DNA of 64,000 nt from Bathynomus jamesi (GCA_023014485.1 JAJOZX010012066.1:5001-69000), one strand, 5' to 3'; shown: positions 33,405 through 45,320, counted from the first letter of the stretch. The notes: a model not told the origin generated them from the letters alone. Program-made: numbers and translations.

Positions 33405-33605
33405 TTAATGAGAACCGTCAACATCGTGCTCAAAAACTAAATGAGAAAATCGAGGAACAAAACAAGTCAATTTTGCTCGAACATCGCCACGCTCACAAAT
33501 GTTGATACGTCCTCTTTTCTTCGTCAAAATGTCCGTAACAGGACTGAAGGCACATTCAACCAAGTATGTAAATATAATAATCCTCCCCAATTCCTCCCCT
33601 GGCAA
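33405..33605 (-). pseudogene. hAT (ZBED5/SCAND3-like) transposase C-terminal piece
   Basis: Minus-strand reading VECAFSPVTDILTKKRGRIN then ERGDVRAKL matches the end of Buster/ZBED5-type hAT transposases, where a serine-rich ER.FS..N....K.R..L segment is followed by RGDLR. It belongs to the hAT whose ends are 25440 and 33651. Confidence 0.65.
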
Positions 33606-33877
33606 AATTTCCTCCCCTGGGGGTCCAAGTGGACCCCTTTGAGAACCACTGATCTATATCATTGAATATGAACTGCAAATTACTTCAGTATAATGATAAC
33701 TTAGCTTAGAAAGAAACTGTTATCAAGGTATTGTAGATAATTCTGTATATAAACTGAATTCAAGATGAACAAGATCAAAAGTTAAATAAAAATAACATTA
33801 ATAAACATCCGCACTCAATCTTGACTCAGAGAGAATTAGCTGAACTGTGTAGGCACTAGTCAGCACTGTGCATTGTC

Positions 33878-34181
33878 CAGGGCCGCTGAGAGGGCGGGGA
33901 AGCCGGGTTAAATCCCCGGGGCCCGGACCTCTAGGGACCCTGAAAGAGGGTGATAAAATCTAAAAATATTAATAAAGTAATTGACTAAATAACAGAGAGG
34001 AAATATAATTAATGAACATACATTTTATAGAGATTATCATACTGTATGTTTGAATAGACTTGGATATATAATCAGTTCGCTTTTTATGTACACAAAAAAC
34101 ATTCATAATAAATACTGAGTAAACAGGGTGGCCAATGTACCAATCCTTCCCCGGGGCCCGTGACAGCTCTCGCCGGCCCTG
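33878..34181. mobile_element. hAT MITE (304 bp) with perfect TSD, family M1
   Basis: Termini CAGGGCCGCTGAGAG and CTCTCGCCGGCCCTG; TSD GCATTGTC at 33870-33877 and 34182-34189. A second member of the family, with a short internal deletion near its left end, is at 38331-38607. Confidence 0.92.
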
Positions 34182-34549
34182 GCATTGTCGAAACTTCACA
34201 AGAAATTGCAGCAACGTGCGCGCACTAGTGATGAAAGCCGGTATTGAAAAACCGGTATTTATACCGGTATTGAACAAGAGACACGATACCGATATCGTGA
34301 TTATCGATACCGGGTTTTCGGTATTGAAGAACTGCCTATTGTCTTTATTGTGGGAGCAATCAGCAAATGTCAAGTTAACAAAGATTTGTTTTTTGTAAGA
34401 TTTTGTGGCCAATGTGAGTAGAAATAATGATTTATCTTCATACATAACTTACACACGCAGTATATCTTTGAGGGGCGTCATTAGTGTATGTCACAATTTA
34501 TCATTTGTTATAATATTATGTTATTGACGTTATATGATGTGTCCGTTTT

Positions 34550-35950
34550 TCTGAAAAGGGAAACTATCATTGGGAACTCTCGCCTTGAAATAATCCTTAG
34601 AAGACTATGTTCAAAAGATGCATCTCTCTTGACGGCTGAAATCTCCATCAAATTTATTTTAAAGAAACTCGTAGAGAAGAACACTCCAACAGCATTGGAG
34701 CTCAAAGACTGTCTCAGTAATTTCTATTCTTCAAGGAGACAGAGATATTGTGGGTTTAATCAGTGGCGGTTCCTCATATGGGCAATATGGGCAGCCGCAC
34801 AGGGCGGCATTTGTGGAGGGGCGGCATGAGCGCCTGCAAAAAAAAAAAAAAAATAAATAAGAATAAATAAATAAAGAAATAAATAAAAATAAAAAATAAA
34901 ATAAAATAAATAATAAAAGATCAATGACTTTGCATCAAGGAAGGTAAGAAGAGTCAGGCTTTAGATGGCAGTTGTGCTGTGGTACAATTTATTTTGTTTC
35001 TTGTTCAAAGTGTAGCATAATAATTACCCTCTCTTAAGTGTCTTATTCTATTTATGTGATAGAGCATTTGTACAATTTAGAAATTTGATTCTCTAGTTTA
35101 TTTATGGCAGTTGTGCAATTTAATTTGTATTTTTCCTGTTCATAGTATCATAATTACATTCTCTTAAGTGAGTTATTCTATTTACGTGATGAAGGATTTG
35201 TAAAATTCAGAAATTTGAGTCTTTGTTTTGGTTCTGAAGTTCCAACAATTAGTCCAATAAAAGTTATTTTGTGAAAGAGTTATGTCTGTCCTTTATTTTG
35301 GGGGGATTCGAATGTGTGTGTGTTGGCGAACAGGGGGGGGGGGGCGCTGAAGGTGAGGTTTGCCCAGGGCGTCATGTAAGCTAGGACCGCCACTGGGTTT
35401 AATTAAATATCTTCACAACCCTCAAGTTTTAAAAGTTCAAGAGGAGGAACTATTTTCTATTCCATCTAAACTAGTGCTCAAAAGAGCTGCAGAAAGGATT
35501 TTTAAAAGGCTTTTTCCTAAGAATGATGAAAATTTAGTTGGTTTCGAGGAAGAAAGCGAAGACCAAGACTTACGAGCATCTAACTACTCAGAGAATGTTA
35601 CTGAAGACAAGAATGAAGTAGATGAGCCATTGATGTGCGAATACATGAAAGAAATAGAGAAATTAGAAAAAGTACCATTGAGAAGCAATGCAACTAACTT
35701 TGATCCTACTAATGAATTTAAGAGTTTCGAAGTTTCTTCACAAAGAAGTGAAAATTTAGAGAAGCTGTACGAGGCATTGCTTTCCATTAAACCCACTAGT
35801 GTAGAATCAGAAAGCTTTTTCTGCTGCTGGCTTATTTCTGACCAAGCTAAGATCAAATCTCTCTGAACAATCATTAGATAGTGTTTGTTTCCTCAAAACT
35901 TACTTCCAAAACCAAAATAAGAAATAAATATGCAAAATTATTAATAAACT
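34550..35950 (+). pseudogene. hAT transposase C-terminal half, interrupted
   Basis: Plus strand: KRETIIGNSRLEIILRRLCS through ALELKDCLSNFYSSRRQRY, then the MITE, then KYLHNPQVLKVQEEELFSIP, PKNDENLV and an acidic stretch. The hATC end reads IKPTSVESE and, after a one-base insertion in a T run near 35818, continues as SAAGLFLTKLRSNLSEQSLD to a stop near 35946. The N-terminal half is missing. Confidence 0.72.
34761..35395. mobile_element. hAT MITE (635 bp) inside an hAT transposase
   Basis: CAGTGGCGGTTCCT and AGGACCGCCACTG termini; TSD GGTTTAAT at 34753-34760 and 35396-35403. Poly-A/ATAA-rich stretch at 34838-34920 and a G12 run near 35330. No coding content. Confidence 0.92.
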
Positions 35951-36311
35951 TTTTTTTTGAAAATTTTTTATTTTTCCCTTTTACCTTTGGTTATCTGATA
36001 TACTTAATCATTATAAACAGTCCTTCCTTTTTCCTGCCTTTCCCTAGGAGCTGCTGCTGTTCAAACATTTTTCAATCAATGGTATTTTCCCTTTGGTGTC
36101 GGTGACAGGATTTAAAAAGTAACTTCAGTTTTTATTGTCGTTAATGTGGTGAGTACTACAGGTTCTGCAGGCTCGTGGGAGGGTTGGCACTTGGCAGGGT
36201 GACACCAAAAAAATCATAAATTATTCTCTGCATAAAACCGGTATCAGTAAAATAATTGTTCAAATACCGGTATTAAAAAATTGTCGGTATTATTTCATCC
36301 CTAGTGCGCAC

Positions 36312-37110
36312 GCTTTTATTTTTTTACGATGTCGACATAGGACTGCTGTCTTTTGTTACGAGACGGAATGTTTCCTTAAAAATCATATTAATAAAGACGA
36401 TTTTTAGAGTAAAAAATGTCAAATACGCAGAACAATATACTGCATTTTCTAGCGTAAATATAATATTTTAATTAAAAATTCGTTCTAAAAGGCAGATTTT
36501 TAAGATGGAAACAGAGCGTTTTATATACAAAGTAATATGAATCTGAAGTAGGCCTCCAGTTCTGCATTCGCGTATAGCAGAGCATCAAAATCAGCTAGTA
36601 ATAATTAATAATACACTGAAAAAATAATATTTCTCGAATCGGGGAATATAATTTTTCCCCTTTAGCTTTAGGTAGAGGAGGATTTCATCCCCCTTTGGTC
36701 CAAGGTCTTCTCGCTTCCGTAGTATGAACAAAAGATCATTGTTCATTGTTTTAAAAAGGATGTTTCGTTTCCAGCCTAAAACATAAAATTACGAATTTAA
36801 GGTATACTTATTTTTATATTAATATTCGAATATATTTATATATTAGTTTAGTATATTAAAAGTTTATATAAAATATAGATAATGATTTTAATTCAAAGTT
36901 CGAATTTTTGTTTTGCCCAGTTTCATTAATTTTTTGGGCATGGCCGCAAATTGTTATAAAAAAAAATACGGGGGGTACATTTGGATATTAAATTAATGGA
37001 TTTTTAGTACATGTATTCAAAATACTGTAAAAAAATATAGTAATAATATAATATAAATATAATAATATATAATATAATATAATAATTATAAATAATAATA
37101 TTTATTTATG
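36312..37110. other. AT-rich spacer
   Basis: No gene or complete repeat seen. Confidence 0.45.
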
Positions 37111-37330
37111 TACAGTACTGGTAAAAAGTTTGGAAACGCCTGTAAAATTTATGTAATTTTCCTTATTAACCAATAGAGTTATTTTAGTAGACTAATGTCT
37201 GTTCCTATAAATAGACTATTGTTCTAAATGTACAAAATTTAGTAATTTAGATAATTATTTAACCCAATCATATTTCGTTATATTAATCACGTTTTAGTCC
37301 TAAAATAGAAAATAAAAAACCTGATTAATA

Positions 37331-38227
37331 CAGGGTGTACATAAAGTCAGGATCTATTTTTGTGAAGCACTTGGAAATTATATGGAATTCAATCATAAAA
37401 TGATAAAGTGGTAACATTTATTAAATAATTAAGAGTAGGATTCGACGTGACGCCCATCAGTATCCCTGCACATCTCAAATCGTTCCGCAGCATTTCTAAA
37501 CACATTCTGGAGCATTTGCGGGGTTATGTTATCTGCAGCAGTTCGTATACGTGTACGTAAGTTTTCAAGACTCGTAATCTTCGTCTGATAGACGTGCGAT
37601 TTGATAAAGCCCCATGCAAAGAAATCTAAAGGGGTTAAATCTGGTGATCTCGCTGGCCAAGGTCTGTTGCTTTCGCGTCCGATCCAGCGATTTGGAAAAC
37701 GTCCATTTAGATAATCCTGAACAATTTTGGCATAGTGACAAGGAGCACCATCATGTTGATAGACGACGGTACTAACAATCCCATCCCCGTCGTCTATCAA
37801 CATGATGGTGCTCCTTGTCACTATGCCAAAATTGTTCAGGATTATCTAAATGGACGTTTTCCAAATCGCTGGATCGGACGCGGAAGCAACAAGAGACCTT
37901 GGCCAGCGAGATCACCAGATTTAACCCCTTTAGATTTCTTTGCATGGGGCTTTATCAAATCGCACGTCTATCAGACGAAGAGTACGAGTCTTGAAAACTT
38001 ACGTACACGTATACGAACTGCTGCAGATAACATAACCCCGCAAATGCTCCAGAATGTGTTTAGAAATGCTGCGGAACGATTTGAGATGTGCAGGGATACT
38101 GATGGCGTCACGTCGAATCCTACTCTTAATTATTTAATAAATGTTACCACTTTATCATTTTATGATTGAATTCCATATAATTTCCAAGTGCTTCACAAAA
38201 ATAGATCCTGACTTTATGTACACCCTG
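37331..38227. mobile_element. Palindrome of two DD41D transposase 3' halves
   Basis: Each arm is about 444 bp. It runs from the TIR (CAGGGTGTACATAAAGTC) through the C-terminal catalytic region to a short centre near 37779. Minus-strand 37821-37429 and plus-strand 37735-38169 both read QHDGAPCHYAKIV, then WPARSPDLTPLDFFAWG, with 41 residues between the Asp of QHDG and that of PLDF. The first catalytic motif and the HTH are missing from both. TA flanks each side. Confidence 0.9.
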
Positions 38228-38330
38228 TATAACAAAATAACGAAATATGATTGGGTTAAATAATCTAAATTACTAAATTTTGTCCATTTAGAACAATCGT
38301 CTATTTATAGGAACAGTCTACAGGGAGTTA

Positions 38331-38607
38331 ATTCCCCGGGACCCGGACCTCTATGAGACCCGGAAAGAGGGGTGATAAAATCTAAAAATATTAATAAAGC
38401 AATTGCTTAAATAACAGGGGAAATATAATTAATGAACATACATTTTATAGAGATTATCATACTGTATGTTTTGAATAGTGGCTTGGATATATAATCAGTT
38501 CGCTTGTTATGTACACAATAAACATTCATAATAAAATACTGAGTAAACAGGGGGGTGCCCATATACCAATCCTTCCCCGGGGCCCGTGGCAGCTCTCGCC
38601 GGCCTTG
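38331..38607. mobile_element. hAT MITE family M1, second copy
   Basis: Matches 33878-34181 throughout (shared ACATACATTTTATAGAGA and CCTTCCCCGGGGCCCG). The right flank GGAACAGA and left GGAACAGT resemble a TSD. The opposite arm of the host foldback provides the empty site. Confidence 0.82.
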
Positions 38608-38703
38608 GGAACAGACATTAGGTTACTAAAATAACTCTATTGGTTAATAAGGAGAACTTACATAAATTGTACAGGTGTTTCCAAACTTTTTGCCAGTACT
38701 GTA

Positions 38704-39311
38704 TTATAATTCCTCTTATTACTTTGGAATACTATTAACCTACTAAGAGTTCCTAATAGTTCTCAAATCCCATAGGGATTTGCGCCCATATTTTTTGGGT
38801 AGCTTGACTTTCATTTCTTGGTTGTCCATTCGATTCTCATTTATTGTCTTTTTATTTTTAAATTCATGTATTTTTTCTCTTTCCAGCCACTATGCTTTCG
38901 CACCCTCTAATTAAGAGGGTTAATTAAGTCAATCTAGTCAAGATGCCGTAATTAATGCAAAATTGCTCAAATCAGTTTAATAGGGCATCTTGTTAGAAAC
39001 AGCTCTGGATCTAGCGTTAAAACCTAGTCCAGTATTTAGCTCTAATAGTCCCTGTTGAACTCAAGAAAAGGCAAGATCATAGTCCATTACTAAAGCCAGA
39101 AGGTATGTTATTTTAAGTTTAGCACTAAGGATCCAGGACTTAAGTGCTCCTTCTAAGCGGAAAATCCAGTGTTGTGCGTGTGAGCCCAAATTACTTGAAG
39201 CATTGCAAGTGTGTACCCTTTTCTTGCAGCTTTGGCTTATAAACCTTTAATTAAGCCAGGGCATGTGAATTAATTAGGTGCGGGCATGTGAATTAAGTGC
39301 CCTGTACAATT
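38704..39311. other. Spacer without recognised gene
   Basis: AT-rich; no coding frame or repeat end recognised. Confidence 0.45.
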
Positions 39312-39925
39312 TAGGGTGGATCGATTTTACATTTTTTTCGATTTCCATATTCTCATAGAGACAAAAACTTGCGCATGCATGAGAAAATAGCCTCTGCAAA
39401 ATCTTAGCTTAATAGGTAATCATCTTCTGCCCCCGGCAGAGCGATGAAAATCATATTTTAGTAGTCAAAAACATATTTTTCTTATAATTTTTAAAATATT
39501 TCAATATGCGTGTGTGTTATTTCATGCCTAAGCAACGATATAAATGCTATGGGAAATATATATAAATGCATTATTTAAGACAAAGAGCCGATCTGAAAAT
39601 ATGTATATAAATTACCTATTTTTTCAACATTTGACGTTGTTGCCGGGGGCAAAAGATATTAACGTACGACAACGCGCTTGGAAAAACGATCATATGAGGT
39701 CTTTTTCATCGACTTTATAGTTATTAGGAAAAATTTTGATGCATATTGAAATATTTATAAGAATACGTTTTTGACTACTAAAATATGATTTTCATCGCTC
39801 TGCCGGGGGCAGAAGATGATTACCTATTAAGCTAAGATTTTGCAGAGGCTATTTTCTCATGCATGCGCAAGTTTTTCTCTATTAGAATATGAAAATCGAA
39901 ACAAATGTAAAATCGATCCACCCTA
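39312..39925. mobile_element. Foldback/MITE with arms of about 220 bp
   Basis: TAGGGTGGATCGATTTTAC and the inverse bracket the element. Internal inverted matches include CTTGCGCATGCATGAG and CTGCCCCCGGCAGAGCGATG against their reverse at 39790-39870. The unpaired centre is about 120 bp. Superfamily is uncertain because the TSD is at most TA. Confidence 0.82.
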
Positions 39926-41976
39926 CAGTGTACATGTTGTCTTGTCAAAATAAATTAAGAAATACACAAGTGGGAAGAACTCCAGTGAATATAACAGTCA
40001 AAATCTAGAACGTTAAGACCCTCCAAAGTTTAAGATCAAGTTATTTAGAACTCTAGTTTCTTGTACTGTACATAATCATCTTTATTCTCATTATCGTAAC
40101 TAACCTATTAACTCCATCATCATTTAATTTACGATTAAAATTTCTTATTGTCTAGAACCTCCAGAAGAAATTGTAAATAATTACTGTTAAGGTTTTTGTT
40201 CAAGTCTAGAAATTGGAGGTTTCAAGTTGTATTAAATCAAGTTATAAATAAAGCTGAAAAACTTAATTTTCTAGTTTGCTTTCTACAAATCATTAAATAT
40301 CAGTCGTGGTACATAATGGGAAGATCAGTGTTAGCCTGAAGAAATATATTTAGTAATATTCAAAAGTATCTTCTGAAAGTTGGGCCTAAGTTAAATGGGG
40401 TATAGTAACCCAATAGGACCCAGTGTCAGTATAAGCTTAACATTCTCAGGCAAAAATCAAGCTTTAAAGTCATGTCTTCAAGAGTTCATTTCTAGTGAAA
40501 TTGATGAGATTAACCTCTATAAAAATGTTCCATATTTGTTCATCACAGGGAATAAGTAAAGAGTCATACACTGGAGTAAAGGTTTACTAAATTTGGTAAT
40601 ATTTTAAAATCCAGGGAAAATTCTTGAATTAATTTTCAGTAGCATAAGTCTTGCCTGTAATATGCTTTATTCCTGTTCATTCTTGTTTATTCTAAAGTCC
40701 TCTCTTCCTTTATCTGCCTGAACGCTTTTTTTACCCAAATCCCAGCAAACACTGTTTGCTTTCCATTGCTTGAATGCACTGTAGTGTTTCCGCTCTTCCT
40801 GTTTGACATTTTCGCGAATGGTCCTTGCTCACTTGATGTCTAGTGCACTGCTTGGGAAAAGATCTTTGAGCCCAGCTTCATCTCCCGCCTTCCAGTCTGC
40901 TCAACCTACATTTACTTCGTGGCCGGCCAGTAGAATTGGGTTCCTACCCTAGGAAGAACTGCTTCCAGAGTTAAATCCAGGTGGGTTCTCTAGTTTACCA
41001 CGCAACACCATTCCACCAATGCGTCTACATTCTTACTAAGTAATGGCCTGCAAATGGAACACACACAGGGGACGGTATACAGCAGCCGTCATTCCGGAAT
41101 TGTGTAAGTTCCTGCCTGAACCTGCGAAAAAGTAAATAGTTCGGCAGTAAAGGAATCAAAACAAACCAAAAAATAAAATAAAATTTCCTATTATTACTCC
41201 AATATCTATTTTACTCTCATATATTTATTAAATATAACCAATTTCAATAAAAAATTCTCAATCATACCTTCCCACAAAATCTATCATTAAATTTTAAAAT
41301 TTATATTATTTAAATTTAAAATGGTTAAATTTGAATTTAAAAATTTAATTCTAATTAATTAATTGTAAAAAGATTTCACGAAAATAATTCAGAAAATAAG
41401 TGTGAGTTGCCAAAACAGTGATGCAATTGTCAATAAAATTAACTTGAAATTAGTTTATATTTCTGTCGTACGACTTATTAATAATAGTTAAGAATATTAG
41501 TTAATGGTAATAAATAATTGCAATTTCCACTTTCTGAGAAATAGGTTTATATGTACGTAGAGTTACAACGCAGTATGAAAAATTCTATAAACAGGATAGG
41601 AGCAAGTATTGAAAATTTCGCATTACAATAATAACAATGAACAAGGTTCGAAACCTTATAAAATGTAAGCAGGCTAGGGTAAATTTTTTTTTAATGTTTT
41701 TCACTTGTACGATAGAAGACGTTTTGTCACAAACAGAAAAAAAATATATAATAATAACAACATAGGTTCGAAACCTCTTAAAATGTAAACAGGTTGCAAC
41801 TAGTTCTAAATGTTTTTATATTAGCAAGAGTAGTCTTTTAAAACTATTAAAATTATTATAATTCGAACTTTGAATTCCTATTCTCATTCCGAATTATTTC
41901 CGTTCCAACTTCTCACATAGGGTTTACGACTCTACGTATGTATGTCTCGATCAAATAACGGGAAATTTCACTAACA
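39926..41976. other. Two-kilobase spacer, no gene seen
   Basis: No coding evidence on either strand. Two diverged tandem copies sharing GGTTCGAAACCT and AAAATGTAA lie at about 41640-41830. Confidence 0.5.
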
Positions 41977-42036
41977 TAAGTAATGTCGTTTTTTAGATCG
42001 GAATTTGAAGGACAAAAAAAACTCAACTGAAACTTT

Positions 42037-42593
42037 TTAATCTAGTATATATTTTCCATCGGAATCAATGACACTCGGCCAACGTCCTACAAACTTTTCA
42101 ATGCCATGTTTATAAAATTCAGGCGGTTTTGAGGCAAAAAACGTAGTACAAAGACTGGTGTGCAGGTCATCTAAAGAAGTATACTGTTTCTCAAGATAGT
42201 TTTGCAGACTCCTGAAGAGATGATAATCTGAAGGCGCAAGGTCTGGAGAATATGGTGGATGTGGAAGTTTTTCCCACCCAAGCTCCTCAATTTTTGCAGA
42301 AGTGATCCGAGCGGTATGAGGACGTGTGTTGTCGTGGTGGAACACGATTCCTTTCCGATTAACCAAAGAAGGTCTCTTTTCTTTTAGTGCAGTGTTCAAT
42401 CGATCCAGTTGTTGACAGTAGACTTGAGCGGTGATTGTTTGGTTGTGTGGTAAGGTTTCAAAGTGTATTACACAACCTTTATCCCACCAAACACTAAGCA
42501 ACACCTTCCGAGGGTGAAGATTTGGTTTTGGCTGTGGTGTCGTTAGTTCTCCGGCACAAACCCACTGTCGACGGCGCTTAACATTCTGGTACA
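42037..42593 (-). pseudogene. mariner transposase, C-terminal part
   Basis: Minus strand: QWVCAGELTTPQPKPNLHPR, VLLSVWWDKGCVIHFE, IVFHHDNTRPHTA (second catalytic Asp) and PPYSPDLAPSDYHLF, with 34 residues between the second Asp and the Asp of PSDY, i.e. DD34D. It reads in frame to its stop at 42037 and continues the segment at 46685-47154 across the LTR element. Confidence 0.92.
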
Positions 42594-42598
42594 GTATC

Positions 42599-43559
42599 TA
42601 TGGAAAAACTATACGCGCTTGCAACATGGTGTCGTATGTGATACCTTTACACATAAAAATATAAATTATAATTAATTGAATTAAATATCTATACAAAATT
42701 GCTTCGGGATTGGCGACATAGCCTAATGGAATGAAATGATTGCCATACATACATAGAACCCGTATGTAGGCGTCGGGCCTGCATAATCACGTGAACAAAA
42801 TTTTCCATTGCTGACTCATGTAAAATACAAGAGAGAAAGAGTCAACAACCTTTGCCAAATCAGCAGTTTATACTAAAATACAAGCGAACCAAGGAACGGC
42901 TCAGGGCTGTTGATATTACAGCGAACGCTTTAAACAGGGAGGATGTGTTTTGTCTTCCCTAAAGTTCTGAGTGAATTCCTATAATAAAATTAATACATAA
43001 AATAAGGATAGGCCTATCCCTAAAGTGTTTATATTGTCTGTCTATATTAATTACATCAAGTTAATTCATCGCGTAACTCCATCGTGGCGGCATTACACCG
43101 AACAGGATAGTAACGCCCTGCATCGAAGCAAACTAAGACCCATCAAAAATAAGGTGAGGCAATTTATTTTCATTCTAATATAGGCATCTAAAATCCCGAC
43201 GCTAAAATTACCATAAACAATTAAATATAAAGAGGTCCTATTCAGACCTACATATTCATAACTCTCTAACGAAAAAATATAGGGCTTTTGTCGTTCACTC
43301 TCCACTGAAGTCTGCTGGACCCATCAAAAATAAGGTGAGGCAATTTATTTTCATTCTAATATAGGCATCTAAAATCCCGACGCTAATATTACCATAAACA
43401 ATTAAATATAAAGAGGTCCTATTCAGACCTACATATTCATAACTCTCTAACGAAAAAATATAGGGCTTTTGTCGTTCACTCTCCACTGAAGTCTGCTGGA
43501 CATTTCCAACGGATGAGGGTAACAGGCAATCAACCCATAGCTCTATATAGTTTTCCATA
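42599..43559 (+). repeat. BEL-2 5' LTR with internal 181-bp tandem duplication
   Basis: 961 bp against 790 bp for its partner. The segment 43137-43317 is repeated at 43318-43498, each beginning GACCCATCAAAAATAAGG. The 3' LTR has one copy. The two copies differ at a few sites. Confidence 0.88.
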
Positions 43560-43580
43560 TGGTGGCCCGTATGTGGGGAA
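43560..43580 (+). promoter_or_regulatory. Candidate BEL-2 primer-binding site
   Basis: TGGTGGCCCGTATGTGGGG directly follows the 5' LTR, as in BEL-1. Confidence 0.5.
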
Positions 43581-43889
43581 GGGTTATTTGCTGTGAAAAC
43601 CTTAACCTTAAAATAAAATAAAATAAAATAAAATAAAAACAAACAAAAAATAAAATTACGCCTTATCAAACATTTTGACATCTGAACAGAATTTATTCCA
43701 TGTTTGGCTTTTTCAGATATTTACTACATATAAATAATAATAAATTACGAAGCCTACCTCACAAAGTAGACCCTACTCTTTACACTCAAGGCCTATTCTA
43801 ACTAAAAACGCTAAATTTATAATTCAACCTGTGGTGTAGGTTATAAAATTTATTTCAGCAATTTAACTTACTCATAAGACTCATTAACA

Positions 43890-44225
43890 TCACAAAAATT
43901 AAGTGCAGAGCTGTAACATCACAAAAATTAAGTGCAGAACTGTAACATCACAAAAATTAAGTGCAGAACTGTAACATCACAAAAATTAAATGCAGAACTT
44001 TAACATCACAAAATTAAAATTAAACCTACACCCACCTAACACCTATTCATAACCCTATTCTAAGTCCTATTTGACATATAGGCGTAACGCATTCTAAGTC
44101 CTATTTGACATATAGGCGTAACACATTCTAAGTCCTATTTGACATATAGGCGTAACACATTCTAAGTCATATTTGACATATAGGCGTAACAAATTCTAAG
44201 TCCTATTTCACATATAGGCATAAAA
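43890..44225. repeat. Two short tandem arrays in the BEL-2 leader
   Basis: Four or so 29-bp units (AACTGTAACATCACAAAAAT) at 43890-44015, then about five units of ATTCTAAGTCCTATTTGACA with TATAGGCGTAAC at 44040-44220. They sit where BEL-1 has its 27- and 33-bp arrays. Confidence 0.88.
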
Positions 44226-44576
44226 GAAACAAGGCTTGATATAAGGGTCTCAAATGCAACATTTGAGGATCTTTACTCAGCCAAATTAGTTAACCTAACA
44301 CAAAACTCAAACATGAAACCCTACAACAAAATATACATTTACACACACACACATACATACAGTATATAAATATATACAAAACAAAGACTGTGTTAATGAA
44401 AACAGGGCTGGAGTATTATAATATTTCCTATGGAAAATAAATTAAATTGCAACACCCTTTCATTTTGGAAAGAGTGAGGACTTTATAAAATGCTACACTT
44501 TTTATATTAAAAAATGAGGAAAAACAAAAATGGAATAACAAATAAAATGTAAATTATAGGTAATTTAAGATGGGTC

Positions 44577-45320
44577 TTGTGGCCTACCTTTGGCCACAAC
44601 CCAAACTATTACAAGGGTTTTGTGGCCTCCCCTTGGCCACAGCCCAAACTATTACAAGGGTCTTGTGGCCTACCTTGGCCACAACCCAAATTATTACAAG
44701 GGTCTTGTGGCCTACCTTGGCCACAACCCAAATTATTACAAGGGTCTTGTGGCCTCCCTTGGTCACAGACCAAACTATTACAAGGGTTTTGTGGCCTACC
44801 TTGGCCACAACCCAAATTATTACAAGGGTCTTGTGGCCTCCCTTGGTCACAGACCAAACTATTACAAGGGTTTTGTGGCCTACCCTTGGCCACAACCCAA
44901 ACTATTACAAGGGTTTTGTGGCCTCCCTTGGTCACAGACCAAACTATTACAAGGGTCTTGTGGCCTCCCTTGGCCACAGCCCAAACTATTACAAAAGTCT
45001 TGTGGCCTCCCTTGGCCACAGACGAAACTATTACAAGGGTCTTGTGGCCTCCCTTGGCCACAGACCAAACTATTACAAGGGTCTTGTGGCCTACCTTGGC
45101 CACAACCCAAACTATTACAAGGGTCTTGTGGCCTCCCTTGGCCACAGCCCAAACTATTACAAAGGTCTTGTGGCCTCCCTTGGCCACAGACGAAACTATT
45201 ACAAGGGTCTTGTGGCCTCCCTTGGTCACAGACCAAACTATTACAAGGGTCTTGTGGCCTACCTTGGCCACAACCCAAATTATTACAAGGGTCTTATGGC
45301 CTCCCATGGCCAGAGACCAA
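44577..45320. repeat. 42-bp minisatellite in BEL-2
   Basis: About 18 units of the type CAAGGGTCTTGTGGCCTCCC then TTGGCCACAGCCCAAACTAT. It is the reverse-oriented relative of BEL-1 array A, keeps the GGCC...GGCC inverted pair, and has a period divisible by three. Confidence 0.95.

Larger units (their letters stand above)
25440..33651 (-). mobile_element. Second hAT element, split by an LTR retrotransposon
   Basis: The left end (CAGTCCTTCTCAAAG, 25440) and right end (CTTTGAGAACCACTG, to 33651) are inverted. The original TSD ATCTATAT is at 33652-33659 on the right and at 21833-21840 on the left, the latter now separated by the 3591-bp hAT. Only about 540 bp of its own sequence remains outside the LTR element, including a minus-strand C-terminal transposase piece. 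Confidence 0.85.
34226..36303 (+). mobile_element. hAT element (2078 bp) containing a MITE
   Basis: Termini TAGTGATGAAAG and TTTCATCCCTA are inverted. Flanks GCGCGCAC and GTGCGCAC are an 8-bp TSD with one mismatch. Subterminal arrays of ACCGGTATT motifs occur at both ends in both orientations, plausible transposase-binding sites. A plus-strand transposase relic and a 635-bp MITE lie inside. Confidence 0.85.
37113..38701. mobile_element. Tc1-type foldback holding two other elements
   Basis: Ends CAGTACTGGTAAAAAGTTTG and the inverse CAAACTTTTTGCCAGTACTG lie beside TA. The left arm (37113-about 37283) is matched in reverse by 38236-38701 once the M1 hAT MITE is removed. The centre is occupied by the DD41D palindrome 37331-38227. 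No own transposase remains. Confidence 0.85.

Noticed and set aside
43093..43681. Repeated 70-128 residue frames with transmembrane-like character
   Set aside because: They lie entirely in the BEL-2 LTR and are duplicated with its 181-bp repeat; the BEL-1 LTR does not preserve the frame.
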